64,000 nt of DNA from Pohlia nutans (GCA_022496805.1 CM040085.1:51262234-51326233), one strand, 5' to 3'; positions 1-13,115 are shown, numbered from the stretch's first letter. Numbers and translations are program-made. Notes: generated from the letters alone by a model not told the origin.

Positions 1-1547
1 AGGACACGAAAGACGAGAATATCAATCCAATTGGACCGGAACTTAATCTGACACTCGAGATTGAAGATAAATCTGCTAGCACCCACAAATGAATATGTCA
101 GGCCATTGATTCTCTAACCCATTTATGTTTAAACGAAGTCCATGCAGAACAAAACAAAAAAATCTGCTGTGCCACTAAAAATGGAAAATTCATGAACCGT
201 ACTCTGATCACTTACCCTCACTAAACGAACAACTCAAAAAGGCTGGAAACAATCTCCAAGCGCCGTCCATCTCACAAACGCGAGGGCCATCCCCAAAATG
301 ACTACTATGGCCAGAAGGACCGTCTAGAAGTATGCCTGGCGCCCAAAAAGCATTTAAAAACTATGTAACTTTTTCTGTATGTATATTGCTATAACATGAT
401 CATGCATGAACCGAATGAGAAAAGAAATCAGCTTGCCAGCAACGGTACCTTTCAAGGCAAATAAAAAAACGAGCTCCAAAAATGTCGTGATGGCTGTTGT
501 AAATAAGACGAAGAACTGACAAAAGACGATTTGTGAAGATTAGTACACAATACAAACACTTCATTTCGAATACCTCCACTCTGACTCACCCTAAAAATAC
601 ATGTCATCCGCTGGTAATCAATTAGTAAGATGTGCATTCCAACAAATTCCATTAGCATAAAACAAACATCTCGGGTCTAGCCAGCCTTTGGTAACCATGC
701 ACTACCACACCCAATTCCAATGAGCTGCAATCTCGATAGGTGCAGAATTACAATTTCAAGTGGAAAACCTAGCCTTACAGAGCACGAGGGAATAAGAGAC
801 AAACCATGTATTTAGTCGACCCCACTTGCCTCTCAAAAACTCGAAAGAAATACAGAAGATAAAGCCCAAAAATCAGCTCTGGTATAGACTGGAACACCAT
901 GGGAGCTATTACTAGCCGCCATAATTCCAATCTCTGAATAATTTTCTGCCAAAAAAACGCAATGAGACATCTGCACAAAGAGCCTGCCAATACAGTGGGA
1001 CAACACAAAAAAATTGCTAGAAAAAACATGTCATTGGACTTCACCCCAGGGACCGGGAAACGGCATCTTCCATTATTTAATTGCCTTAGACTGGGACTTT
1101 TTCGATTCTGTTTTCAGAGACTCGGTTCTTATAAATTGAAAAATTATTACTGAACTAGAAATGCGAGAATCTTGGGTTTCCGGTGACCTTGAAGTCGCAT
1201 TTCTAGCATTAAGCATAAAACAGAATTCGCAGCCTAAAATTTTGAAAATAAAATAAAAAAGAAACTCCACCGTCTTACTTAGAACGACGTACCTGATATG
1301 AAAGACTACATAGCTTAGAATCTCCTCGCGCGGCTAGGGCCAATGAAAGAGCTCCGCAAGCCACCACTATAACCTTAGTCACAATCGCGTTTTCTACACA
1401 CAATGACACCAAACAATTAATTCAGTAGAAATTAAGCGCGGGTTTCGAACTCATAAATGGCCAAACAGGGGAAAGAGCAAACCCCAATCCAAGACCTCGT
1501 TTCATTTCATAGGATTACTTACTGAATCCGGAGACTCCTGCGTTCAT
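1..1547 (-). CDS. RBL18: Rhomboid-like pseudoprotease with UBA domain (RBL18/UBAC2-like), 5' part
   Basis: The gene runs off the left edge of the window. I read five exons on the minus strand: 1523-1547, 1293-1393, 805-945, 449-515 and 1-72 (cut). All junctions are GT-AG and in phase. The protein starts MNAGVSGFKNAIVTK, then has a first hydrophobic segment, SLSYQ, the hallmark stretch ELIFGLYLLYFFRVFERQ, a second hydrophobic segment (FLELVFLFALK) and LSSGPIGLIFSSF. This order matches the start of plant RBL18 and animal UBAC2, ER-membrane rhomboid-fold proteins that lack the catalytic serine and carry a C-terminal UBA domain linked to ubiquitin-dependent ER processes. The UBA part would lie left of position 1 and is not seen. 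Splice sites were chosen by eye; identity is firm, function is by family. Confidence 0.88.
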
Positions 1548-1585
1548 GGTGCGTGTCTTGTGCCGAATCGGAGAGCTTCAACCAT
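1544..1585 (-). promoter_or_regulatory. 13-codon upstream ORF overlapping the RBL18-like start
   Basis: In the presumed 5' leader an ATG at 1583-1585 opens a 13-residue frame (MVEALRFGTRHAP) whose stop codon TGA overlaps the main start codon as ATGA. If the transcript begins upstream of 1585, ribosomes would terminate exactly on the main start, a layout that can allow reinitiation. Transcript start is not known, so this is a candidate only. Confidence 0.45.
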
Positions 1586-4158
1586 AGATCTAGAGCTCTC
1601 TCCCCACGCCCGGGACTTCCTTCAACAAAACGTCACCACGGCCTCGTCTTGGCACCAAATGTGATGAGGCGAAGCTTCAAATGACGAGGACGGCCTCAGT
1701 ACCTCGGCGGTAGAAACCGAAATCCGAGAAAAGGAATAAATCAAGCAATTGATTCAAGGAATTGATGAGATTGCGACACAATGAGGGCGAGAACAATGCC
1801 ACTTGACGGCCGCGGCAACTTCAGTGGAAGAGAGACGACGGAATGGCCGTGGCGGATGGATGTAGAAAAAATGAATTAATAGTGATGAGATTTTTTTCGT
1901 CGGATATTTTCTGTCCAATAATCGGAAGCCACGGTTGGGGAATCATCCAGCCGTGTTGACGTGGATGAAACTTCCGTGTTGACGTGGCGCTCGACCATTG
2001 CAGCCGGTCCCCGCAGATGAATAGTCACGTTCTCATCCAATTCTGTCGCTAGTGCTGGATGAATATGTATCCGGACCATCTCTAATATCACATCCTCTGT
2101 TCAGTTCTTACTCACGCACGCAATCAAAATTATATTTTTTACAGATAAAAATGATATGCCAATTAGGTTTCAAGCATCCTGTAACAGGTCTTCATTCAAT
2201 ACCCTCATCGGCACACCCATCATGTTATAATAATTTGCATACAAATTTCATAAGAGAGAATTATTTTCCTTCAAGAGAACTCCATGTAATGTCATGATGC
2301 ATTTTGGTGCCTGCCAAAGATGTGACATTAGAGAGAGAGGGCAGATGTATCTCGGACCTCATCCGCACGTGGATGGACGAGGCATTTCCGCTCCGTCGGT
2401 CGTCAGAGGCGGTGAGCCTGCTTGCAAGTGCCTGCCAGGAGGTGGATGAACGAGGATGAAAGTCATCGTCACTGTTCGTTACTTGCCCCAGCAAAGACCG
2501 CTAGTGGGACAAATTTGCACTTTCCAAGTGAACTTCGCTCGTTGCTTCACTACCCGGATACAAATATCTTCTGTGCACAAATTCCTCCCGTAGGTTCCTA
2601 GCAGCTCACAGAGCTTTCTTATGGAGCTTTCTTCGTTTGAAATGTACCGCACTTCATCCATCCATATTTCGACACACAGTCAACCATCCAATCAGTAATT
2701 GCCATATGTAATACGTAGGATAAGATTCCTCTAAATATAATTATTGAGACTGCTTTGGAGGGCTCAGCAAAACATACTATTTAAATGCTTTTCATCCATT
2801 CTGATGAGTGCCAGAAGATATACCGGGTTTCATTGAAGAGCTTAATAGAACAAAGCTATAACCGCTCAAAGGGCGGACACAATTATGTCTAACTGACTAT
2901 ACATTGCCCGCCATTTCTCAGCGTGGTCCTCTGTAAAGCATGCCTGTTCCCAACAAATTCTTCAGTTAGTACGTGAAGTTCAAGACATGAAAAAGAAAAA
3001 GAAAACCCAGCTTTTGTACTTGTTAGAGTTATCCTTCAACTCCAAAAGTTTTCAAAAAAGTCTATAATCTTAGTGCAAAACGTGATGAAGTTTGCTGAAA
3101 TTTTTGAGCTGAAGGACAACTCCATTATCTAGGGACTGTTGACCCCTTCACACCTGAATTGAATTAAAACTAGAAGTCTACTTCAGAAGTTTCCTCAAAG
3201 TTCTTCACTTAGGGTTTTCAGTGAACTGGCTGATACAGAATGGGAGACATAGAACTTGCTGCCTAACCTTCTATTTCTTGTGCCAAGGGAATAAGAATGA
3301 CATTTGGAACTCAAAAGTTAATGAAATCAACTGACTCTCCATCTAAGGGAGGATAACCCAGTCTTGTCCTCCAACCCAAAAGCATCCCCTTTGATTTCAG
3401 GATAAAAAATGAAGAACACTCAAGGACAACAATAGGGGGTGTCACTCCTCTGCGTACGTGGCACTTTCTCCTTGATTTGTGGAGGACCCACTCTCCGAAG
3501 ATTGAGAAGTTTCTCTCTCCTCCGGAGGAAAAGAATAGGCGTTAAGATTGAGAAACCGTGAAGATTGAGAAGCCATGGAGAAGATTACTAACTAGCCATG
3601 TCCATTCTTATTCTTCACAGTGAGAAGGGGAGTCACACTTTCTTCATGGAGAATGGCCACGATTGGCTCCACGTTTCTCTCCCAAGGTTCTCAATCTCCA
3701 TAGAATCTATCTTCTTGGAAGAGGTGTGACAACCCCTAATGGGTATTCCTACCTGATGTTTGAAACTGTAAAGTGGGTGGAGGTGTGCGATATCTCACCT
3801 CGAAATTTTCTAGAATTTCTTTCAAGGAAGCCTTGGAGTTGGAGAGCACTCTCGCCAATTTCTCTTGCTTACAAATTAGTAGAAGCATTTGGACAGTAGC
3901 GCACATATCCTCCAGAGAATCTCCTCTTGAAGTTTGTGAAACTGCATAAATCCATAAGCTTGGTTACTACAATGTCTAAGGTAAGGACCTTTTTCCCGTA
4001 GTCACCCATTTATAATAATAATGCAATGGCAATCTAAACATGTTACTGTTAAGCAGTGAGATACTATCAAAGCTCCCTACATTCACAAGTAGCCTCCCAA
4101 GCCTCTGAAAGACAACGGCTATGAACTTTTTGTGCACCCGAGCTATTCAATCATTTAA
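1586..4158. other. Intergenic region without a supported gene
   Basis: This stretch lies between the 5' end of the minus-strand RBL18-like gene and the 3' end of the minus-strand IPI1 gene. Open frames here are short, lack recognisable motifs and show no codon-like pattern. The part near 1600-2100 is the likely RBL18-like promoter. I see no RNA gene or transposon end up to 4155, where a TTAA-flanked element begins. Confidence 0.5.
1957..1987 (+). promoter_or_regulatory. Two TGACGTGG bZIP-type motifs upstream of the RBL18-like gene
   Basis: TGACGTGG occurs at 1957-1964 and again at 1980-1987, each preceded by CGTGT, 23 bp apart and about 410-440 bp upstream of the RBL18-like start codon. TGACG/ACGTGG cores are known binding sites of plant bZIP factors. 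The duplication is seen directly; regulatory use is inferred. Confidence 0.4.
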
Positions 4159-4373
4159 CCCCTAAGGATCCACAGTGACCAGAATGGTCACCCTGGTTTT
4201 TTAACAAATTTGCTTAGGTCCTATTTGGACGTTCTTGTGTTCAGATTTATTTGTTTTTTGACCAACACATGCAATGATCTTCACTAGTTCTAGTGATATA
4301 AAATTCTAGTGATATAAAATTCGGTCCCATCTGAATTATATTTTTCACAATATGATCAATTGAATTTGTCATT
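4159..4373 (+). mobile_element. Truncated TTAA-family MITE (copy A) at the 3' end of IPI1
   Basis: TTAA at 4155-4158 is followed by CCCCTAAGGATCC, the end motif of the dispersed TTAA family. The interior (TTGACCAACACATGCAATG, then GGTCCCATCTGAATTA and CACAATATGATCAATTGAAT) matches the copies at 38408-39191, 26096-26190 and, in reverse, 62993-63171. The right terminal part is missing: after about 4373 the sequence passes directly into the IPI1 last exon. A short direct duplication of about 17 bp lies near 4294-4320. Confidence 0.7.
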
Positions 4374-7300
4374 GAAGGACGGAGTGAAGATAATACCTTC
4401 ACGTAGAAATGACTCCACACTCTTCACCACCGCGTGGGTAAAATCTCGACTCCTGGAAAGGAGTACAAAACACGGCCGATAGAGAACCATTGAATACTCG
4501 TCAGCTTCAGCTGGGCTCTCACGCTGCAAGCTTTCAGCAGGTCAGTGTCTCAACGTAAGACTGCTTTGTTTCACCTAATGCAGCTCTGTCATTCATGTCA
4601 TTCAAAGAACCAATACTGCTCGGAAACTTAAGGCAAACATCAGAGGCTGGTTGATTACTGACCTTGAACAGAGCGATGAGAAATTCGGCTGCACATCGTG
4701 GCAGAATCTCTTGCAAGGCTTCAGGCAGACCAGACGAGTCACTTCTCTTATCCATGCTTAGCACAGCGACTGCGCAGAGGAAACTGTGCACAGAACACAA
4801 GGAGGGATGACTCACCTGCAAAAGAACATCACAGTCTTTTCAAACGTTTGAAGGTAAGGTTGTTTCAGATCTGTAGTTAAGGAGCATACAAATTAAGACT
4901 CTGCAAAATGTGACCCAATGTCATGTATTTCCCCGTAACTTACAAGCTCTTGCACGATCGATGGACCAAGTAGATTCAACACAAGGTTGCAATCTCCAAG
5001 TTGGGTGAGACTACTGCAAACAACCCCAGCAAGCGCTATTTTTCTCCTTATGATAGCTGCTCCTTGATTTCCGCTTGCACTGATTGACGTGATCCGAGCC
5101 TTCGAAGAACTTCCAGCCAGCACTTCTCTCCCAGCTGCCCGTGCAAATACAAGTCTTCTAGTTATTGGGATATGAACAACTGCTTCACTGTGAGGAATGT
5201 CTTCATTTCAAGGCATCATACATTGAGAGGAATGGAAATGAAAAGGGTTGACAAAACCTTGAGCTGCAGTATGGCCTGCAAGTAGTGTCACAAGAAAACT
5301 TAGATGTTCGGCAAGTCCTGAGGAGCCCCGCATGAGAACATTTTGCAACACTTCAACCACCCGTGTTGCCACCTCTGGGCTTATCTCATCCGCTGCCAAG
5401 AAAACACAGGTGTAAGCGAAAATTCCATCCAGGCTTTAAAGAAGATCAGAATATGAGTTCCGGGTAACAGACATTAAAAACTGAGGCCACATCATCACAG
5501 CAGATACCAAGCACTCGAGTCCTCCCCAAAATGGAAAACACAACTCTGTTCAGCAGTTAACAAAAGACTGAAGAAGACAGCACAACATCTTCATTTATTC
5601 AACGGGTAAGGAAAATAATATTGATAACTGCAAGGTGATGAACTCTTACAGAGACAGCAGTGTGCCATTGCTTTTAGGAATGAGCTTGAGAAATTTCGCC
5701 AATAACACAATGTGTCAACCGCAAGTTCTTGACACTCCCTTGGAAGTTTGACAAATGGTCCAAACAAACACTTCCCTGCAATTGGCCCTTAGGAAATTTA
5801 GTAGTTTGCACCACTGCAGCGGTAGACTATTACCACATAATGACCACATCAGAAAAGTACTGGAACAATCCACACTGCAAAGCTGATATTTTTCGATTGT
5901 CCAAATAAGAAAAAAATGAAGAATCTCATGGGTTCTGCAGAGTACGGACATTGACCGTCACTTCTAGTGGAAGCTAGAAATGTGCAGAAGAAGGGTATCA
6001 TGTGAGGCTGCAGTGCCGCATATTCTTCAGCTAATACAGAACCTTCTGGTGCAGATCGTCCTATATGTAATAGCATTTGTAAGACAGCCTGAAAAGAACG
6101 AGCAAAGAATATCAGTCCCGAATGCCAAAGCTCCCACATCGAGCGCTTTCAATTGTGGAGACCAACGCATGATTCCTGTCATGTGACAAATAGATCAGAG
6201 TGCAACCCCTACTCTAAATCGCCTCAATTTTTTCTGGCCTAGTTAAACAAATGAGCTAAGTTCATTTCGCAACCATAACCATGTCCAAAATTGACAAGGT
6301 TGCAGAAGTTCGTCGAACCTGGGAAACAGATACATGCGTATGCTTAAGCTCCCATAGGAGACGTGGCAGAGACTGCATCCACTGTTTCTGAAATTGAAGA
6401 GGTACGTCCACTTTCTCTCCAGTGCCTTGCTGCAAAATGCACATGCTTCCTTGCTGGTTACAATGTTCGAATATGCCCAAATTAGGATACATCATTCTAG
6501 TTAGTGTACTTAAGCTAGCAACATATTGGCATAGTGTTTAGAACTTTACAATCAGTGCAATCAATATAGTAGCAGCTGAAAACAAATTGAGGAATAAGAT
6601 GCAGAATCGAGCAGTTCCTTACCGACAACAGAATCTCGGCCATTGCAGATAGGCAAGAAAGCTTGATAGCAGAGTGAGCTCTGCTTGATTCAAATACTTT
6701 TGTAAAAGCCTGCATACAGCCTCGAGCATAAACAAACTAGCATGTGGCTCATTATATCCTCTCCCCGAGCTACTCCTTAGAGAAGCTTATTCAACGAAGA
6801 GCCATCCATCCAAAAGAAGTAGGAAGTAAACTGGAAATACGTCATTTATGGTGCAAAGAATAAGAAACATTGTTGCAAGGCCCACAATTGTACACAAGGT
6901 CGTACCTGTAACAATCTGATTACCCAATCGTGAGCGACACATGAAAGTAGGCCAGGAAGATGACTTATCAGCAACCTTACATGAGGCTCAGCAAGCTTGC
7001 TATCCACCACTCCTGCAGCCATTTCTGATGACGGCAGCATCTGGAAACTCAAAAACGTTACTTGAGGAAGCTACTAAAAGCAAAGAACTCTCCTATTCCT
7101 AACATTGCATCGCAGTTACACCATTTGTGTTCGAGGGAAGTTTTTGAATGGCATGTTATTTGGAAGATTTTCCATGGCATCTAAAACAACAGGCGTACAA
7201 CTTGTGAATCTTGAGTCTACAATCAGGAGCTTAGTGTATGAAGCTTACCAAAACAAGAGTCTGTGTGAAAAATAAGTAAGCTAGTATTAAGTTGCAAAGA

Positions 7301-10300
7301 CATACCATTCCATACAAGGCACTTTCATAATATTGAAGAGTCGCAATAGTGGCATAATGCTCATTTATGTTTGCTGTTTCCTTGTTTGGAGGCACGATCA
7401 AATGCAGCATGACCTCACAGATTCCCACATTCAAAGATACCAAATCCTCCTCCACCTGAAGACATTGGAAGTATCCACTTTTTAATGATAGGTTCACATT
7501 GTTAAAGAAACATTAGTTGGAATCGAAGTGGAATTTCAGCTACTGATGCCGTCTAGTCAAATGAGAGGAATGATGAAAACCTTGGCTGGCAGACGTATGG
7601 AAGGTGCAGCAACCGGGAAGGCTGCTAGCACGTGCTTTTGCAAGCCTGACAAAAATTGCTGCCTCATCCACATACGCATTTCCCAGTCCTCTTCACCAAT
7701 CACAAAAGAGGACGAAAAACTTGATTTGCGCAAACCACGTGTACATCCTTCAAGGCTGAAACATTGAAATAGAAGAGAAAGAGCTTGAGTGATGGACACC
7801 ATGCAGCTAAGGTTAACAGCATCAGGCATAGGACCAGCGCAAACTGTCGGTGCACAATCAGCCCAGCAATCTATCAGCACTGGAACAAGCGGTGCTGCCA
7901 TTACAACCACGTGTCCTTGAACTCCTGGAGGTTACAGCACATCAGCCTCATTAGTCCTTCCCTTGGAACATCTTTTTACTCTCAATGGACCGTCTCCCAT
8001 TGTAAGAATAAGAGGTTACAATGGTGATTGATGTGTTTAAACCTTCATCACACAGGAAAGTCCACAGTGAACTAGTGTGAATACCTATATTTTGAACCCT
8101 CTTGGATCCCACACCCGTCTGCTGTCCTGACCCTGCCAAAATGTACTGTTAGCAACTGAGCTTCCAACAAACCTACATTAGGCTGTACAACGAACATCCT
8201 CTAATAAACACATTTCTCTTTTAATAAACATAGGTGGATTTATCTTAGTTCAACATGTCGCAGAACTGCTAGGAGATAACCGGAAAACACAAACCAGATG
8301 CCTTCCGTTATTCGGACTTACCATTGCCCTTTGCTTGACCATCTGTACCCTGACTTGATTCAAATTGATGCTCATCACGCTTTCCTTGAAAAGCTAAGTA
8401 TCCTTCTGGTCTTCTGCTATTGTGTCCATGCAGAGCACTCATTTCAGTGGCTCCCTCCTGTAACATATATCATCGATAGAGTCAGGAACCATTAGGGATT
8501 AGCAGCATGTTGCCTAAGAGAATTCCTATTCTAAAGTTACGTCTACATACAAGGTACCAGATGAAAGCTTGTAATCTGTACACTGACCTGTTTCGTTGTA
8601 GAATACTTCTGACCCCAGCAGTGAGATTGAGAATCATTGGTGGCAGAACTGAAAGGCTGGCTTGACAAGCTTGCTTTCAACGACGTCAAGAAATTAACGA
8701 GGCTGCTGAGCACATTTCCTAGTCGGCTCACAGCCTGACCACTTACACCTCCTTTTCCGAGTAGATCCACATAATGTTGCACGATCTGGCCGCAAATTTG
8801 CAACGTCAGACACTCAAAAGATCCGATAGAGGACCTAATAGCCTATTCAGTTTCCACAATATAAAAGATTGAGCCGCAAACAACTGCCCCAATAACAAGA
8901 CTTCAGATGACCTCTGGGACACGAGTGACGAGGGAACATTGAGCGTACACAGTAAGAAATTCGACCTGGCCTGAAAAGGACGGCACCACAAGATATGGAT
9001 AATGCTGAACGAGAAGATCAAGGAAGGAACATGCAGACGCTCGAACATCAATCACCAGATGTGTCATAGCACTGCTCACATGAGCCATCAGCCCAGGTAC
9101 AAGAGGTGCCATCATCCCCTACAAAACAAGCAGTGATTCAGAATACACTGAGATTTTTGTTGTAGTAGTGAGCATGGCTTCATCTTTTCTCATTTTTCTA
9201 CATGAACCTTACAAACCCCACCCAATCCTCAATGTGTATGTAATTTGGAGAAGAAAACCTGAGGTAGGCCCGGCAAAATTGTCGTTCTCAAAAGCAGCAG
9301 AAGAGTTTGCCGAACCGCCTTATCATAGTCCGTGATGCGAGGAGAGAGTTTTTCTACAATGGCCATAGCATGCATCGGGAGCTCTGTAGGAAAACGGGCG
9401 AAAAGGTCCTTCAATCCCATCAATGCTTCTGCAACACAACAAGTTATGAGCACCAATTCACACAAGACATCATACTGACAGCAATCACGGCTTCAGTCTG
9501 GGCATATACCTTTGCGGACCCGCTCACTGTAATGCATGCTCTGGGTGAGAAGCTCCTTCAGAGTCTGCTTCCGTTGGTTGACAGCAACCCCATCCTTATC
9601 AGCCGCCACACTTTGGCCAGGTATGACAATGGCTGCAGTCACAACCAATTCATACTTTCAGCAACCGGCCACAACTGAACTTCCCCGAACAAAACACGCA
9701 TTCGGGCTCCTCAATCCAACACGAAGCAAGAAAAAGAGATCATATAACGACGATGAGTAACTACCTTTCGACTTGAAGTCTGTTTCCGTGGCATTTGTAG
9801 GCGGAGGCAGCTTCCTCCCTACTTTCGACTTCACTCTCTGCGAAAATGAAATTGGACACACATCAATAATTCGATAAAAACGAAAAAACAATGCCAATTG
9901 AGCTGGTCCCTCACTATTCAGAGCCAGCCATAGCACTCCAGCTCCAGAACAGGAAAAGAACAAACCACAAATACAGAGAAGCCGAAATACAGCAAAAAAA
10001 TTTAATCAGCAACCAAAGCATGAACCCATGACGGAAATTGGCCACTCAAACCGAGTATAATGTTCCAATTACTAAGCGCATTAAATGCATCATCTACATG
10101 CAAGAGTTAACCCTGCTGCCAATAGCAACAAGGTGACAAATGCTCGCAGGTGTTGTCCATATACCCTAAACCCTAGAGTGCAGGGCGACACCGGTACATT
10201 ACCAGGCGATCGTGCCAATAATTCAGCCAGCAATACAGGAAAAAATGAACCCTAGATTGAAGACCGAGGAACCAAAAACAGAGTGCAGAGCAACTGGATG

Positions 10301-10405
10301 AAATGAACAGCAGAGGTGATGCACCTTGAAGTCGATGCCGACACCTTTGGCCTTGAGAGCCTTCTTCCCGGTCTTCCATGGAGCCTTGCCTCCAGAGGCC
10401 GGCAT
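4356..10405 (-). CDS. IPI1: Pre-rRNA processing protein IPI1 / TEX10 homologue
   Basis: I read 19 exons: 10325-10405, 9765-9837, 9510-9632, 9259-9428, 8966-9118, 8588-8785, 8322-8457, 8085-8132, 7581-7924, 7306-7455, 6906-7040, 6623-6709, 6319-6429, 5956-6088, 5650-5775, 5258-5392, 4944-5134, 4663-4815 and 4356-4523. They sum to 2715 nt (904 residues), every junction GT-AG and in phase. The N-terminus has a basic start, GVGIDFK, then VGRKLPPPTNATETDFKSK and IVIPGQSVA, the plant IPI1/TEX10 signature, followed by ARM/HEAT-like helices (TLKELL, LMGLKDLFARFP, AMTHLVIDVRASACSFLDLL). IPI1 with IPI2/RIX1 and IPI3 forms the Rix1 complex of nuclear 60S pre-ribosome maturation. The stop codon and last few codons lie in transposon sequence (copy A), so the C-terminus may be altered; the last exon is the least certain. 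Confidence 0.92.
10168..10176 (+). promoter_or_regulatory. Telo-box-like motif in IPI1 intron 1
   Basis: AAACCCTAG, preceded by ACCCT, sits inside the first intron (9838-10324). First-intron telo-boxes near the start of plant ribosome-related genes can act in transcription. Single motif, so weak on its own. Confidence 0.35.
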
Positions 10406-10614
10406 GGCGGCAGCTCGGAGAGCAGAATGCTGCAAAACTTCCCTAAAACCCCTAAACTCAAGACCGCAAACACTTAATAGGTGGACACGAGATTATATGG
10501 GCTCGATGCACACACTGCACCACAAATTCCATATCGCAAGCAATGCATCAACAACGGAGCTGCCTGGTGGCCAGATTTCTTCTCGATTCTGCGCAGTGCC
10601 ACTGCTCGGACCCT

Positions 10615-10623
10615 AAACCCTAA
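10615..10623 (+). promoter_or_regulatory. Telo-box in the IPI1 promoter
   Basis: AAACCCTAA lies about 210 bp upstream of the IPI1 start codon, with a variant (CCCTAAAACCCCTAAA) at 10441-10456. Telo-boxes are enriched in promoters of plant ribosome-biogenesis and translation genes, which fits the IPI1 role. Seen directly; function inferred. Confidence 0.6.
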
Positions 10624-12780
10624 CCATAGATCATGCAACCAAAAGTAGATTACGAAATGAAAGAATGAAAAACCAGCAACTTCTCCATGAGGAATGAGCA
10701 TACAAATTTTAAGAGTTAGCAGGAACAAGATTAGTAATGCTTGAGAACGATCGGGAAAATGTAAGTTCAATCCCGAATTAAACAAAAGATACAACAGTTG
10801 GTTTTCTGTGTCTTCATGCCAAAAGAAATGAACTATCCAAACTAAGCTGTCTCCTCACACAGAACTATCCAAACATAGCCCTAAAAACTTCCTCGAAGCT
10901 CGTGTATAATTCAACAGCGGAATGCATCAGAAATTCTAAAGTAGAATTGCACTGCATTTTCTTAAACAAAGTGTTGAGCACCAAAGGCATCGTCCAGGAA
11001 AATGCGACACCCACGTCATTAGATACTCAGCGATGGTGAATTACAAGGGACGATGGCTTACTTCTAATGTTTGATTCGGTAATACTTCCCACTGAAAAAC
11101 ACAAGACTTCTAGGCCCGATTGTCTCTCACAGAATTTCTGAGTGAAGTTTTCACAACGCAGGTGACGGAAAGAGAGAGAGCTGTCGGAGACGATGGTGGA
11201 GCTCTCTAAAACCCTGTCTCTAAAACCCTGCCTCACTGTCGCACCAATCGACAGACCTCAGTCGGATGAATTCTGTGCGACTATTTCATCCCTTTTAAAG
11301 ATTCATCTACTTTTCCGATCCTTGCACTGGGACCTCGGGTAGAGGACCACATTTCGATCATCAAAATTGATATGATAAATCGTAGGATATTTTGAAGAAG
11401 TATAAAAATGATTGATTTTCTCCCCAAAAAGAATCAAAAGAAATAAATAAAAATTCATTATCTATTATTTCTGAAATTATTAAAACATAAAACTTGAGTT
11501 GGGCCCTCTAAAGTCATGTAATTGTGACCATGTGGAATACCTAACCATAACACAAAAACAAGAACTTGATTAAACAATGCATTTGAATTAACAACTTTAA
11601 AAAGAATGGAAAGAATGAAGAATGAATTTGCCTTCTTTTTTTTTCTGTTTTTTTGTTTACTTTTAGTCATTGTGTCATATTTACTACATCCTCTATCCGA
11701 AAACAATTGTTCTGTTTTTTGGCATTTTTTGTCCCAAAATAATTGTCCAATGCTTTTAACTTTAAGCTTGAGCCTTGTTCACTTCAGATGAGGCGGACCA
11801 TTTTGCAACTCATAAATTTTTCAATTGGGTTTTATCATGAATTTTCAAAATTTTGAATTGCAGCTCATAAGATTTTCAAAATTCAAATGAATTCACATGT
11901 TATGAGTTGAAATTCAAGAATCATGGCTTTCTAAAATTCAAATGGGTTTTATCATTATTTTTTTTCCACAAAGAGCTACTCACACCCGTCATGCTCTTTA
12001 GTCTGGGTCACACTAACTACCAGTATTTAGTCAAAGTTATAACTTTTTACGCAAGGAATTTGTTTTACCAAGATTGAAGATTTTGGTACTACTCATATAG
12101 GAGAACATCCATAAACACACTTGGTAAAATTATTCATGCTACGTAAAAAACTATAGTCATTATAAAACAATTAGTGCATCTCAGACTAAATAAGATAAGT
12201 GGTGTACTCCTTTGTGAGGTAATATTATCAACATCTTGTTCACTTTTTGGATTTTTTTTGGCAAAAACAATGTCAAGCTAACCTTTTTTTAAAATAGGAC
12301 AATTATTTATGAACATTTTTGGACAAAGGGAATATATCACAACTCAATATTTTATGCAATCTTACTTACTTGTTTCAAACACAGTACAAACTTGTGATAT
12401 TTTGCATGGGTGGTTCAAACTCTTTTTTGATATTGATAGAAGTTTATCATTCATATTATATGAATCCTTGCAAAATCAATCACTCCTCTTATTTTCGCAG
12501 CCATTGAATATGCAACTTTTTAGATTGATTCAATCACAAATTTCTCTTTGTATATTGTTTAGTGTTGAAACTAGCATTTAAATCTGTGGCAAATTTTTGC
12601 CTAAAACTTATCTACCCTCCATGCTCGCAATTGACGTTCATAAAAATTGAGGTTGATGCCCGACTGATATCATCTAATATGGGGCCAAACACGGTATGGG
12701 ATCCCAGCTGAACAACATCCATGTTCCTTCTATTGCAATCATTTCTTATCATTGAGAGTGGAGAGCAGCTAGCCGCCTTC
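10624..12780. other. Intergenic, AT-rich, no supported gene
   Basis: The first few hundred bases are the IPI1 upstream region. A CT-rich and AG-rich patch near 11140-11230 is followed by AT-rich sequence with poly-T runs. Open frames are short and low complexity. It ends at the CACTA element whose target duplication TTC begins at 12778. Confidence 0.5.
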
Positions 12781-12949
12781 CACTACTAGAAAATCGTGAC
12801 CGAATCAACAGAAAATCAACTAATTTATGTTGTTTGGGGCACTGCAATGATCAATTTCACTCATTTTTAAACTTTTTGTAAAAATCAACAAATTGTTCCC
12901 TACTTTCTCTTGATTTGAATAGTGTGATGACCAAATCAACAGAATTTTA

Positions 12950-13115
12950 GTGAATCTGGAATCTTTTGGAATCTTTTGGGAATCTTTTTATAATATTTTG
13001 GAATATTCTATAATCTATTGTAAATATTATAGAATCTTTTGGAATATTCTGGGATCTTTTGGAATATTTTGGAATCCGTTGGAATATTTCAAGAATATTT
13101 CGAATCTTTTGCAAT
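12950..13115. repeat. Array of about 11-bp GGAATCTTTTGG / GGAATATTTTGG units
   Basis: Short degenerate units repeat many times here. Reverse-complement versions occur in CACTA element 2 (about 18450-18560) and element 3 (about 23310-23470), at matching positions relative to the ends, so the array is a fixed part of the family. Similar units also occur in the CATCAG elements near 26255 and 28780. Confidence 0.7.

Noticed and set aside
10611..10624. Interstitial telomere tract
   Set aside because: Only about two CCCTAAA units; short motifs like this are normal telo-boxes in plant promoters.
10474..10794. 106-codon frame on the minus strand upstream of IPI1
   Set aside because: Low-complexity hydrophobic sequence over the promoter and telo-box; no motif and no support.
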